A stretch of 20,609 nt of DNA from Planctomycetota bacterium (GTDB lineage: Bacteria > Planctomycetota > MHYJ01 > JACPRB01), in contig JACQFK010000309.1 of assembly GCA_016200125.1 (NCBI GenBank), positions 1-20,609 of the forward strand. Direction: 5' to 3'. A program made the position numbers and the translations under genes. This document shows positions 1-6,750 of the stretch, piece after piece (the first letter of the stretch is position 1; each line of letters opens with the position of its first letter). The notes beneath the pieces are model-generated. The model had not been told where the DNA came from and ran no database searches. It saw nothing but the letters and a program-made list of their open reading frames with translations.

Positions 1-857
1 CCTTCGCCCTGGTCCGGATCGATGCCGCCTCCGCGTCCGGGGAGGTGGTCCGTCTCCTCGAAGACGAGGATGCCCGGGTCCGCTGGGCCGCGATCTCCGT
101 GCTCGGCCGCTTCAAGGCGAAGACCTACGCCCGCGAGCTGTCGAAGTTCATGGAGGACCGGGATCCGCTGCTGCGCTGGAGCGCGCTCAAGGTGCTCCAG
201 GGATTCGAAGCGAAGCACCTCGTCGGGGATGTGGAGAAGCTGCTCTCCCACGCGGACGAAGGAGTGCGCGCCGACGCGGTGCTGGCGGTCGAGCTGTTTC
301 AAGCGCGGCATCTCCTGCCCGACGTCGCACGCCTGCTCAAGGACTCCAGCCCCCTGGTCCGCTGGAGCGCGATCCGGGTGCTCCACCGATTTGCGGAGAA
401 GACCTACCGGCCGGATGTCGAAAGACTCCTCGATGATCCGGACCGGGACGTGAAGGTGGCCGCGACGTCCGCGTTGACCGTCTTCGACGCCCGCGAATCC
501 GCCCCATTGATCATTCCCGACGGCACCCCTTCCTTCTCGAGGCTCTCCTCCCCGAATCCTTTCGTCCATGGCGGATACGCACGGCTCGCGGCAAGGACGC
601 TTGAGGCGATCGACGACACCTCCCACTGGAGCGTGGCCCTGAGCCTGGGAAGGCTCCCGGACCGCGCGGGCGTGGACGACCTCGCGGCCCTCGGGTCGCA
701 TCCCCAGAAGGAAGTGCGCCGGTCCGCGGTGTGGATCCTGGATCAGTGGAGTTCGCCCGACGCGATCCAGGCGCTCCAGCGCGCCGCGGCCCAGGAGAAG
801 GATCCCGACGTCCTCAGGGTGATTCGGGACGCGCTCGCCCGCGCCGGGAAGAAATAG
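1..857 (+). CDS. HEAT-repeat protein, 5' end outside the window
   Basis: The frame is open from base 3 to a TAG at 855-857, so the gene starts upstream of the window; a GTG at 45 is only an internal codon. The visible part is about 284 residues. It shows helical HEAT/PBS-lyase-type repeats with the pattern (R/K)xL..DVxxLLxDxDxxVRWxAixVLxxF. Four consecutive units are each exactly 31 residues, beginning at KTYAREL, KHLVGDV, RHLLPDV and KTYRPDV. A linker rich in Pro and Ser follows, then two or three more degenerate repeats up to the C-terminal ALARAGKK. Such repeats form alpha-solenoids used as protein-binding scaffolds; no catalytic motif is visible. The partner and the cellular location cannot be told because the N-terminus is missing. 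The gene is convergent with the PQQ-propeller gene downstream. Confidence 0.85.
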   Translation, partial: FALVRIDAASASGEVVRLLEDEDARVRWAAISVLGRFKAKTYARELSKFMEDRDPLLRWSALKVLQGFEAKHLVGDVEKLLSHADEGVRADAVLAVELFQARHLLPDVARLLKDSSPLVRWSAIRVLHRFAEKTYRPDVERLLDDPDRDVKVAATSALTVFDARESAPLIIPDGTPSFSRLSSPNPFVHGGYARLAARTLEAIDDTSHWSVALSLGRLPDRAGVDDLAALGSHPQKEVRRSAVWILDQWSSPDAIQALQRAAAQEKDPDVLRVIRDALARAGKK

Positions 858-885
858 CCCCGTTCTTTCCAAACGATGCTTGAGC

Positions 886-902
886 CCCTCCTAACCGGAG
901 GG
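886..902. terminator. Possible weak terminator hairpin between convergent genes
   Basis: CCCTCC (886-891) pairs with GGAGGG (897-902) around a 5-base loop, 28 bases after the HEAT-gene stop. There is no T-run on either side, so an intrinsic terminator is only a guess. The rest of 858-1097 contains no gene I can support. Confidence 0.25.
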
Positions 903-1097
903 CCTGAGGAGAGCTTCGACCCGGGTCTTCCACGCCGCCGCCGGGCGGATCCCGTTCCTGATGACCGCCTGCTCGACGGCGGAGGAGAAGGCCGCGGGCG
1001 GAGAGGCGGCGATGGTGATCCTGCAGGTCCCTGACCGTGCTGATCCTGGGAGGCCTGCTGATCGCCCTCACGCTCGCGGCGGCCCTGAAGTGGGCCG

Positions 1098-3842
1098 TCA
1101 CTCGATGCAGACGAGCGTCCCCTTCTGCGTCGCGAGGAAGAGCGAGCCGTAGGCGGCGATGAGGCCGTCGTAGACCGGCTCGACGCCGAGCGTCACGAGC
1201 CCTTCGCCCACGCGCAGGTCGCCCTTGGCGGTGATCGTGATCAGCGTCCCGCCCGCGAGGATCATCGCGGCGTCGCCCGTGACGCCGGTGTGGATCTTCT
1301 TCTCGCCGAACGCGGAGGGCGGCTTGGGCTGCACCATCTTGGTCTGGCGGATCCCGTAGCCCCAGAGGCCGCGCGGGACTTCCAGGCCCCCCGGCGCGTC
1401 GTAGGAGACGTCGTTGAGCGCCAGCTTGAAGTCGCCCGTGGCCGGGGAGAACTGCCAGCGGGACATGGCGACCAGGTCGCCGTCCCGCACGAGCATGTCC
1501 ACCGGCTCGAAGTCGACGCCGACCTTGGTCTTCGACCCCTGCAGCGTCCCGCCGTACCAGCCCTTGATCGCGTCGAGGTTGTCGATGGTCTTCTCCCAGA
1601 CCAGGTCGCCCGTCCGGGGCCGGATCGCGAGCACGCGGACGCCGCCGTCCGCCGTGGGATGGCGCCCCCCCGCGACGTAGGCGACGCCGCCGTCGACGAG
1701 CACGCTCGACACCACGGGCCAGGGCGACTCGATCTGGCCGTAGGCCATGATGCGGCCCTCGCGCGGCGCGGCGCGGAGGCGCCACACGGGCAGGCCGTCC
1801 GAGGCCCGAAGGCAATAGACCCAGCCGTCATGGGCGCCGAAGAGGCAGAGGTCCTCGAAGATCGTGGGCGGGCCGTCGAGGCGGCCGCCGGCGGTGTAGG
1901 TCCAGAGCGTCTTTCCGGTCTTCGCGTCGAGCGCGGCGACGCGATGGAGGTCCGGCACCGCGACGAAGACCATCCCCCCCGCCGCGACCGGCGGCGTGAG
2001 CGGGCCCCGGACGAAGGGGTTCGATTTCCACTCCGTGGCGAGCGGGCCCTCCGGCAGCGAGGCGACGCTCGTCTCCCACGCGCGGCGGACCTCGGCGCGG
2101 CGCAGGCCGGCGGGCGTGGCGCCGCTCCGCCAGGCGTCGTGCCGGTAGACCGGCCACTCTCCTTCCGCGGGCTTCAGCAGCGCCGCGGGCGCGGGGGCGG
2201 CCGCGCCCTTCTCGAGGCGCGGTCCGGCCGCGAGCTCGGCCGGCTTGTCGGAGGAGAGGCCCATGGTCCCGCGCAGCATCGGGAAGCATTCGCACTGGAC
2301 GGGGAACGTGTAGAGCAGCCCGTTTGCCGGGATGAAGGGCTGGCGGCAGGCGCTCTTGAACATCCGCGACCGCGTCTGCGTGCCGTCGGCGAGATCGGTG
2401 AACTCGCATTCCGGCGCCAGGAAGAAGCGTTCCGTCGCGACCGGCGTGGCGCAGTGCTTGCCGCGGGTCTTCCACTGCTTGCGCTCCGACCCGTTCTTCG
2501 GCTCGAGCCCGACGAGGCCCTCCTTGTCGATCGGCAGCCAGAGCAGGCCCTGCGCGAAGTAGGCGCGCGCCTCGCGGTAGTGCGTCATGTCGGGACTGTA
2601 GTCCTTGGTCCACAGGAGCTCGCCGGTCTTCGCGGAATAGACCTTGATGCCGCAGCCGACCGGGTCGTCGCGCAGCGTGGACTTCTCGAGCACGAGGTAG
2701 TCCCCGTGGGCCGTGCAGGTGAGCGCGAGGGCGGCGTCCGCGTCCTCCGTCCGCCACTTCTCCTTCCCGGTGGCGCGGTCGAGCCCCACCACGTGGGTGG
2801 CGGTGACGACCAGGAGGTGGTCCCCCTCCGCGACGATGCGGCGGGCCTGGATCGGCATCTCCCAGGCGGACTTGCGCGTGGCCGGATCGAAGGCGCGGAT
2901 GGAGTCCGCGTCGGAGACGATGAGGAGCCCGCCCTCGAGCAGCAGCTCCCGCGGGTCGCGCGTGCCGCCGAACTCGGCGGCGGTCTCGCCGCTGGCCGCG
3001 TCGAGTGCCAGCACCTTTCCCTCGCTCGCCACGAAGAGCCGGTCGCCCGACGCCACGGGGCGGACCTTGGAGACCCGGCCGGCCAGCTTCATCTTGGGCG
3101 TGGGGTTGGGAGGCAGCGGCAGGCCCGCCTCCTTGAACGCGTGGGCTTTGAGCGGCCGGACCCAGAGCAGGACGCCGTTGTAGGCGTCGCGAGCGACGAT
3201 CTGATCCTCGTAATCGTAGAAGTTCCGCCCGTTGGCCGAGACGAGGATGTGGTCGTAGTACCACTTCTTCCCGCCGGCATCCTGGGCCGGGCCCGCGACC
3301 CAGCGCAGCCCCGTGGGCACGCCCACCGCCTTGTCCGCCGACACCATGTTGCCGTCGGCGCCGTGGCGCCAGTGGGTCCAGTCGTCGAAGTCGGCGGGGC
3401 GGGGCTTGCGGAGCAGGGTCCAGGCGCCTCCGCGCCGGACGAGCGCCGCGCCGCCGGGCGCAAGGACGCGGAGCGCCTCGGCCTCTCGGACCGCCGTGTC
3501 GCAGACGAGGAGGTTGACGAGATTCTCGGGGTAGGGAAGATCGGCCCCCGGCCAGAACTCGACCGTCGCGAGCCCCGCCAGCTTCCGCGCCTCGATCGCC
3601 GCCCTCGCCGTGCGGACCCGCGCTTCGTCGGCCTCCAGCACGTGGACGAGGCGGCGGCCGCCTTCGGCCGCGCGGACCGCGAGCGACCCGTCGCCCGCGC
3701 CCGCCAGGACGCAGATCCCGGACGGGTTCGCGCGAAGGAGCTCGTCGACCGGCGCCTCCTGCAGCGCGGCGGGTTCCCCCGCGCGCGCGACGGAAAGGAC
3801 GGCGCTGAAGACGGCGAGAAAGGCGGCGCGGGGGATGCTCAT
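1098..3842 (-). CDS. Exported PQQ-like beta-propeller protein with an N-terminal methyltransferase-like domain
   Basis: The protein has 914 residues. Residues 1-21 form a Sec-type signal peptide ending in VARA. Residues about 35-150 resemble a class I SAM-methyltransferase Rossmann fold: GAGDG at 48-52, an acidic strand end VLEAD near 68-72, and VLAPGGA near 126-132. From about residue 150 (DDWTHWRHGADGN) to the end it is a PQQ/quinoprotein-type eight-bladed propeller. The blades show motifs such as ALDAKTGKTLWTY and KVYSAKTGELLWTK, and a second DxWPxYRHDxxRSG-like entry occurs in the middle. Proteins with this two-part layout are, from general knowledge, frequent in Planctomycetes and are usually annotated PQQ-binding-like or BamB-like. 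The role is unknown; a periplasmic dehydrogenase or a scaffold is possible. The start is supported by AGGAG about nine bases upstream. The gene is divergent from the pilin gene, with a 193-base spacer. Confidence 0.85.
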   Translation of the reverse strand: MSIPRAAFLAVFSAVLSVARAGEPAALQEAPVDELLRANPSGICVLAGAGDGSLAVRAAEGGRRLVHVLEADEARVRTARAAIEARKLAGLATVEFWPGADLPYPENLVNLLVCDTAVREAEALRVLAPGGAALVRRGGAWTLLRKPRPADFDDWTHWRHGADGNMVSADKAVGVPTGLRWVAGPAQDAGGKKWYYDHILVSANGRNFYDYEDQIVARDAYNGVLLWVRPLKAHAFKEAGLPLPPNPTPKMKLAGRVSKVRPVASGDRLFVASEGKVLALDAASGETAAEFGGTRDPRELLLEGGLLIVSDADSIRAFDPATRKSAWEMPIQARRIVAEGDHLLVVTATHVVGLDRATGKEKWRTEDADAALALTCTAHGDYLVLEKSTLRDDPVGCGIKVYSAKTGELLWTKDYSPDMTHYREARAYFAQGLLWLPIDKEGLVGLEPKNGSERKQWKTRGKHCATPVATERFFLAPECEFTDLADGTQTRSRMFKSACRQPFIPANGLLYTFPVQCECFPMLRGTMGLSSDKPAELAAGPRLEKGAAAPAPAALLKPAEGEWPVYRHDAWRSGATPAGLRRAEVRRAWETSVASLPEGPLATEWKSNPFVRGPLTPPVAAGGMVFVAVPDLHRVAALDAKTGKTLWTYTAGGRLDGPPTIFEDLCLFGAHDGWVYCLRASDGLPVWRLRAAPREGRIMAYGQIESPWPVVSSVLVDGGVAYVAGGRHPTADGGVRVLAIRPRTGDLVWEKTIDNLDAIKGWYGGTLQGSKTKVGVDFEPVDMLVRDGDLVAMSRWQFSPATGDFKLALNDVSYDAPGGLEVPRGLWGYGIRQTKMVQPKPPSAFGEKKIHTGVTGDAAMILAGGTLITITAKGDLRVGEGLVTLGVEPVYDGLIAAYGSLFLATQKGTLVCIE

Positions 3843-3870
3843 TCGGCGGTTCTCCTGCCTAAGGGTACGT

Positions 3871-3889
3871 CCCCCGGCGCGTCCGGGGG
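3871..3889. promoter_or_regulatory. GC-rich hairpin in the leader of the PQQ-propeller gene
   Basis: CCCCCGG (3871-3877) pairs with CCGGGGG (3883-3889) around a 5-base loop, about 30 bases upstream of the propeller start codon. On the minus-strand transcript it would form in the 5' leader. A regulatory role is speculative. Confidence 0.2.
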
Positions 3890-3978
3890 TCCGGCGGGAG
3901 GATTTTGCACCCCCGTTTCAACAGGGAAAAGTCTGAAACTTGTGGCCAAATGCCCCTTCCTCCCCGCGGAACGGATGA

Positions 3979-4028
3979 TATTATTATCCCGACCGTTGGG
4001 CGGGGTCCCGGACCGAACGCTTGGAGGG
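3979..4028 (+). promoter_or_regulatory. Candidate -10 element and ribosome-binding site of the pilin gene
   Basis: An AT-rich GATATTATTATC stretch (3978-3989) offers overlapping TATTAT hexamers at 3979-3984 and 3982-3987 in otherwise GC-rich DNA. No convincing -35 hexamer sits 16-18 bases upstream. GGAGGG at 4023-4028 is a strong Shine-Dalgarno site, seven bases before the ATG at 4036, and fixes the pilin start. Confidence 0.4.
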
Positions 4029-4035
4029 ATAGATT

Positions 4036-4758
4036 ATGGCGCGTCGTAGCAAGGGCTTTACGCTGATCGAACTGATGATCGTGATCGCGATCATCGCGAT
4101 CATCGCGGCGATCGCGATCCCGGGTCTGCTGTCGAGCCAGCGCGCGTCCAACGAGCGCAACGCGTCGACGTCGCTCAAGACGCTGTCGTCGGCCGAAGCC
4201 GACTTCCGCGCCAACGACCGCGACTGGAACCACGTCAACGACTTCTGGACGGCCAACGTGGCCGGCCTGTACACGATGACCGGCTCGGCGGTCGTGGGCG
4301 CCGTGGCGAACTCGACCACCGACCCCTCGATCAAGCTGATCGAGCTCTCGGTCGCGTCGGCCGATTCGGACCCCGCCCAGCCCACGGGCGGCGGCGAGAA
4401 CGTCAACCTCTCGAATTTCGCCGTCTCGTCGGCGAAGGCCGGTTATTGGTACAACGCGCTCATCACCGACAACACGGTGCTGGGCACCTCCGAGCAGACC
4501 TACGCGCTCGACACCGGCGGCACCCCCCCGATGGGCAGCTGCCACAACACCTCGAAGTTCGGCTTCACGGCGTTCCCGGACTCGCAGTCCGCGGGCAAGT
4601 ACGTGTTCATCGTCAACGAGAACAACACGATCTTCCGCAGCGCGACGTCCACCGTGGTCCGGCCCAGCACGACCAATCCTCCCGGCATCCTGGCGGCGCC
4701 CTACAGCTCCTGGCCCAACGACCAGAACCTGAAGTCCTTCTGGAGCAAGCTGGACTAG
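4036..4758 (+). CDS. Type IV prepilin-like / type II secretion pseudopilin-like protein
   Basis: The protein has 240 residues. The class III leader is MARRSKG, seven residues long, and is followed by FTLIELMIVIAIIAIIAAIA. This is the prepilin peptidase site (cut after Gly7, methylation of Phe8) with Glu at mature position 5 and the long hydrophobic assembly helix (about residues 8-30). The rest is a globular domain with SLKTLSSAEADFRAND directly after the helix, which is typical of PVC-group pseudopilins, and a Ser/Thr/Asn-rich C-terminal half. It should be inserted in the inner membrane and assembled into a pilus or pseudopilus. No assembly ATPase, PilC, PilQ or prepilin peptidase gene is nearby, so it is an orphan and relies on machinery encoded elsewhere. 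The following gene begins in the same frame just after its TAG, with no terminator between. Confidence 0.92.
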   Translation: MARRSKGFTLIELMIVIAIIAIIAAIAIPGLLSSQRASNERNASTSLKTLSSAEADFRANDRDWNHVNDFWTANVAGLYTMTGSAVVGAVANSTTDPSIKLIELSVASADSDPAQPTGGGENVNLSNFAVSSAKAGYWYNALITDNTVLGTSEQTYALDTGGTPPMGSCHNTSKFGFTAFPDSQSAGKYVFIVNENNTIFRSATSTVVRPSTTNPPGILAAPYSSWPNDQNLKSFWSKLD

Positions 4759-4782
4759 ACGTTCGTCATCCACGCCGTCGCC

Positions 4783-5286
4783 ATGGCCTCGATGGCGTTC
4801 CTCCTGCTGCCCGGGATGCCCGGCGGCGGTACCGCCGACGATCTCGAACGGATCCGCATCATCGTCAACCACCCCTGGCGCTGGCGCCTGGGCTGGTTCC
4901 CCTGGCAGCTCACCGCCCTCTCCGACCTCCTCATCGGCATCGGACTCCTCCGGACGCGCTGGATCCCGAAGCTCCCGGCGGCGGTCACGATGCTCCTCAC
5001 CGTGGCGGCGGTCGTCCCCGACCAGGCGGGACAGATCGCCTGGATGACGCGCGGAATCGAGCTCGCGCGCTCGGGGGACATCGTCGGCTACCTGGCCTAT
5101 GAAGCACGGATCTTCGAGTGGACCGCCGTGTGGGGCGGGACCTTCTACACCCTGGGCGCGCTGGGCTGGACCTGGTGCTTCGCGGCGGCCGGCGCCTGGA
5201 ACCGCCGGCTCACGGGGATCTCGCTCCTGCTCTGGCCTCTCTTCCTGTACGCGAACTTCGGCCCCAAGCTGCCCCCGTCGATGTAA
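4783..5286 (+). CDS. Multi-pass membrane protein, probably the N-terminal part of a broken gene
   Basis: The ATG at 4783 gives 167 residues ending at TAA (5284-5286). Hydrophobic segments lie near residues 1-10, 37-57 (LTALSDLLIGIGLLR), 64-80 (LPAAVTMLLTVAAVVP), 120-138 (GTFYTLGALGWTWCFAAAG) and 143-160. I recognise no named family. Two things are odd. First, the frame reads sensibly upstream of the ATG (FVIHAVAMASMAFLLLPG from 4762), right up to the pilin TAG. The first membrane helix therefore seems to lack its proper start, and no Shine-Dalgarno site precedes 4783. Second, after the TAA the same frame continues with another plausible membrane helix and then the DUF2071-like domain. The likely original product was one protein of about 485 residues or more. 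It may now be a pseudogene or be expressed in two pieces. Confidence 0.65.
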   Translation: MASMAFLLLPGMPGGGTADDLERIRIIVNHPWRWRLGWFPWQLTALSDLLIGIGLLRTRWIPKLPAAVTMLLTVAAVVPDQAGQIAWMTRGIELARSGDIVGYLAYEARIFEWTAVWGGTFYTLGALGWTWCFAAAGAWNRRLTGISLLLWPLFLYANFGPKLPPSM

Positions 5287-5355
5287 CCCTCGCCGGCCTT
5301 CGTCGCCGGGGGAAACGCCCTGGGGTTCGTCCTGCTCCAGCTCTGGTTCGCGCTC

Positions 5356-6240
5356 GTGGCGGAGCGGGTGCTGCGCCGCTCCCGTCCCGACGCGCCCCAC
5401 GGGCGCCTGGCGCCCTGGCGCCATCCGAACCGGATCTTCGGGTGGATCGCCGACCCGGCGGCCAACAGCCGCTTCCTCCGGGCCTACGCGGAGCTCGCGC
5501 CGCCGCTCGCGATGGTCAGCGACATCCGCGACGTGCTCTACGTGAACTACCTCGTGGAGGCCTCGCGGCTTCAGCGCCTGGTCCCCGAGGGCCTCGAGCT
5601 CCAGAAGTGCGGCGCCGACGGGCGATGGGCCGTCTTCACCTTCCTCAGCTTCCGGCACGGCCACTTCGGCCCGCGCCTCCTCGGGCCGCTGAGGAGCCTT
5701 CTGCCGTCGCCGCTCCACAGCAACTGGCGCGTCCATGTCCGCGATCCGCGCAGCGGGAAGGAGGGGATCTACTTCGTCACGAATGCGATCTCCAGCACAC
5801 CGCACGCGCTCGGCGCGCGGCTGATGTCGGAGGGGATGCCGATGCACGTCCTCGCCGGGGCGGAGCTGCGGTCCGAGGGCGGCCGCTTCACGCTCAAGCT
5901 CGATCCCGGAACGGGCAGCGCCCCGGATGCCGAGGCCGAGCTCCGTCCCCTCGCCGCGGCGCCGGCCTCGGGACCCTGGTCGGCCGCCTTCGCGTCCTGG
6001 AGGGACATGCTCGCCTACGTGGTTCCGCAGGACCGGGGATTTTCCACGCAGCCCTGGCTCGGACGGGTGACGCGGCAGGAGATCCGGCTGGACATCCCCC
6101 TTGAGGCCTGCGAGCCGCTGGAGGGCCGCGTGGCCTCGCGCGCCGCGGCGGAGATCGTCGGCGAAGCGCCGCCCTTCTGCTTCCGGGTGGCATCGGTGCG
6201 CTTCCGCTTCGACGTCGAGGAGCACGACCCGCTGGAGTGA
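5356..6240 (+). CDS. DUF2071-like (YqjF-type) protein, probably the C-terminal part of a broken gene
   Basis: The sequence is coding from the codon after the TAA, at 5287, to TGA at 6238-6240. The GTG at 5356 is the first usual start and gives 294 residues, but it has no Shine-Dalgarno site. From 5287 the frame encodes NALGFVLLQLWFALVAERVL, a transmembrane helix, then a basic linker (RRSRPDAPHGRLAPWRHPN). A DUF2071-like domain follows, with DIRDVLYVNYLVEASRLQRL near the start and typical blocks including FLSFRHGHFGP, SNWRVHVRDP and GIYFVTNAISS. The family has an acetoacetate-decarboxylase-like fold and no settled function. The hydrophobic lead-in is cut off from the other membrane helices by the in-frame TAA at 5284, which suggests a nonsense mutation or a sequence error. 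It converges tail to tail with the next gene, whose stop begins at 6241, with no room for a separate terminator. Confidence 0.7.
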   Translation: MAERVLRRSRPDAPHGRLAPWRHPNRIFGWIADPAANSRFLRAYAELAPPLAMVSDIRDVLYVNYLVEASRLQRLVPEGLELQKCGADGRWAVFTFLSFRHGHFGPRLLGPLRSLLPSPLHSNWRVHVRDPRSGKEGIYFVTNAISSTPHALGARLMSEGMPMHVLAGAELRSEGGRFTLKLDPGTGSAPDAEAELRPLAAAPASGPWSAAFASWRDMLAYVVPQDRGFSTQPWLGRVTRQEIRLDIPLEACEPLEGRVASRAAAEIVGEAPPFCFRVASVRFRFDVEEHDPLE

Positions 6241-6750
6241 CTACTTCTTGTCGGGCCCCTTGGCGGCCGCCTCGAACTTCGACTCCACGTCCAGGCCCTT
6301 CCAGATCCAGGTCCCGACGCCCTTGATCTCCAGGGTGAGGTCGATCTTCGGATCGAACCCGGGGTCGGCGCGCACGAAGGCCACCCAGAGCTCGCCCGTC
6401 TTCTTGTCGCAGGCGATCGTGTTGTCCGCCACGCTGTCCTTGCCGATCTTGGCGGCGTCCGCCTTCCACTGCTCGCGGGTGACGATGCGCTGGACCTTCT
6501 TGTAGGGCTCCTGGCCGTTGTAGACGACGAAGTTGAGGGTGGGAGTGGGCTGGACGGCGCCCTTCTCGTCGCTGAACGCGAGCTTGAGCAGGTAGGTGTC
6601 GCCGCTGTACTTCGTGCTCTGGCCCTGCTTGAACGAGATGCCGTCGAACCTCATGCAGCCCTTGAGCTCGATCTTCGGTGCGGGCTTCTCGTCCTGGGCG
6701 GACGCCGCCGTCGCCAGAAGGAGCGCCGCCGCCAGCATCTTCGTCGTCAC
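6241..6750 (-). CDS. Small exported protein of unknown function
   Basis: I choose GTG at 6750 as start because it overlaps the TGA of the upstream gene (GTGA), the usual sign of translational coupling; an ATG at 6738 is the alternative. The GTG start gives 169 residues. The N-terminus MLAAALLLATAASAQDEK is a signal peptide with an A-S-A cleavage site. The mature part is mostly beta-strand-like with a conserved-looking core (LKGCMRFDGISFKQG, LNFVVYNGQEPYKKV, DLTLEIKGVGTWIWKGL). It ends in a Lys-rich tail. I do not recognise the family. It is the last gene of the Gfo/Idh/MocA - UxaC-like operon, so a role at the envelope in the same carbohydrate pathway is possible, but nothing in the sequence proves it. 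Confidence 0.75.
   Translation of the reverse strand: MTTKMLAAALLLATAASAQDEKPAPKIELKGCMRFDGISFKQGQSTKYSGDTYLLKLAFSDEKGAVQPTPTLNFVVYNGQEPYKKVQRIVTREQWKADAAKIGKDSVADNTIACDKKTGELWVAFVRADPGFDPKIDLTLEIKGVGTWIWKGLDVESKFEAAAKGPDKK

Noticed and set aside
3940..3957. Sigma-54-like TGGC...GC motif before the pilin gene
   Set aside because: The spacing between the GG and GC elements is wrong for a -24/-12 promoter.
1290..4049. Very long open frame on the plus strand opposite the propeller gene
   Set aside because: It is rich in Arg, Gly, Ala and Asp with no recognisable domain, as expected for an antisense frame in GC-rich DNA. The minus-strand frame has a signal peptide and propeller motifs.
4090..4125. 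Repeated GATCGCGATC-like units, considered as a DNA repeat or protein-binding site
   Set aside because: They arise from repeated Ile and Ala codons in the pilin transmembrane helix (IAIIAIIAAIAI).
3859..6225. Long minus-strand open frame over the pilin and DUF2071-like genes
   Set aside because: It has low-complexity, highly charged composition and no domain. The plus strand carries a clear prepilin leader and DUF2071-like blocks.
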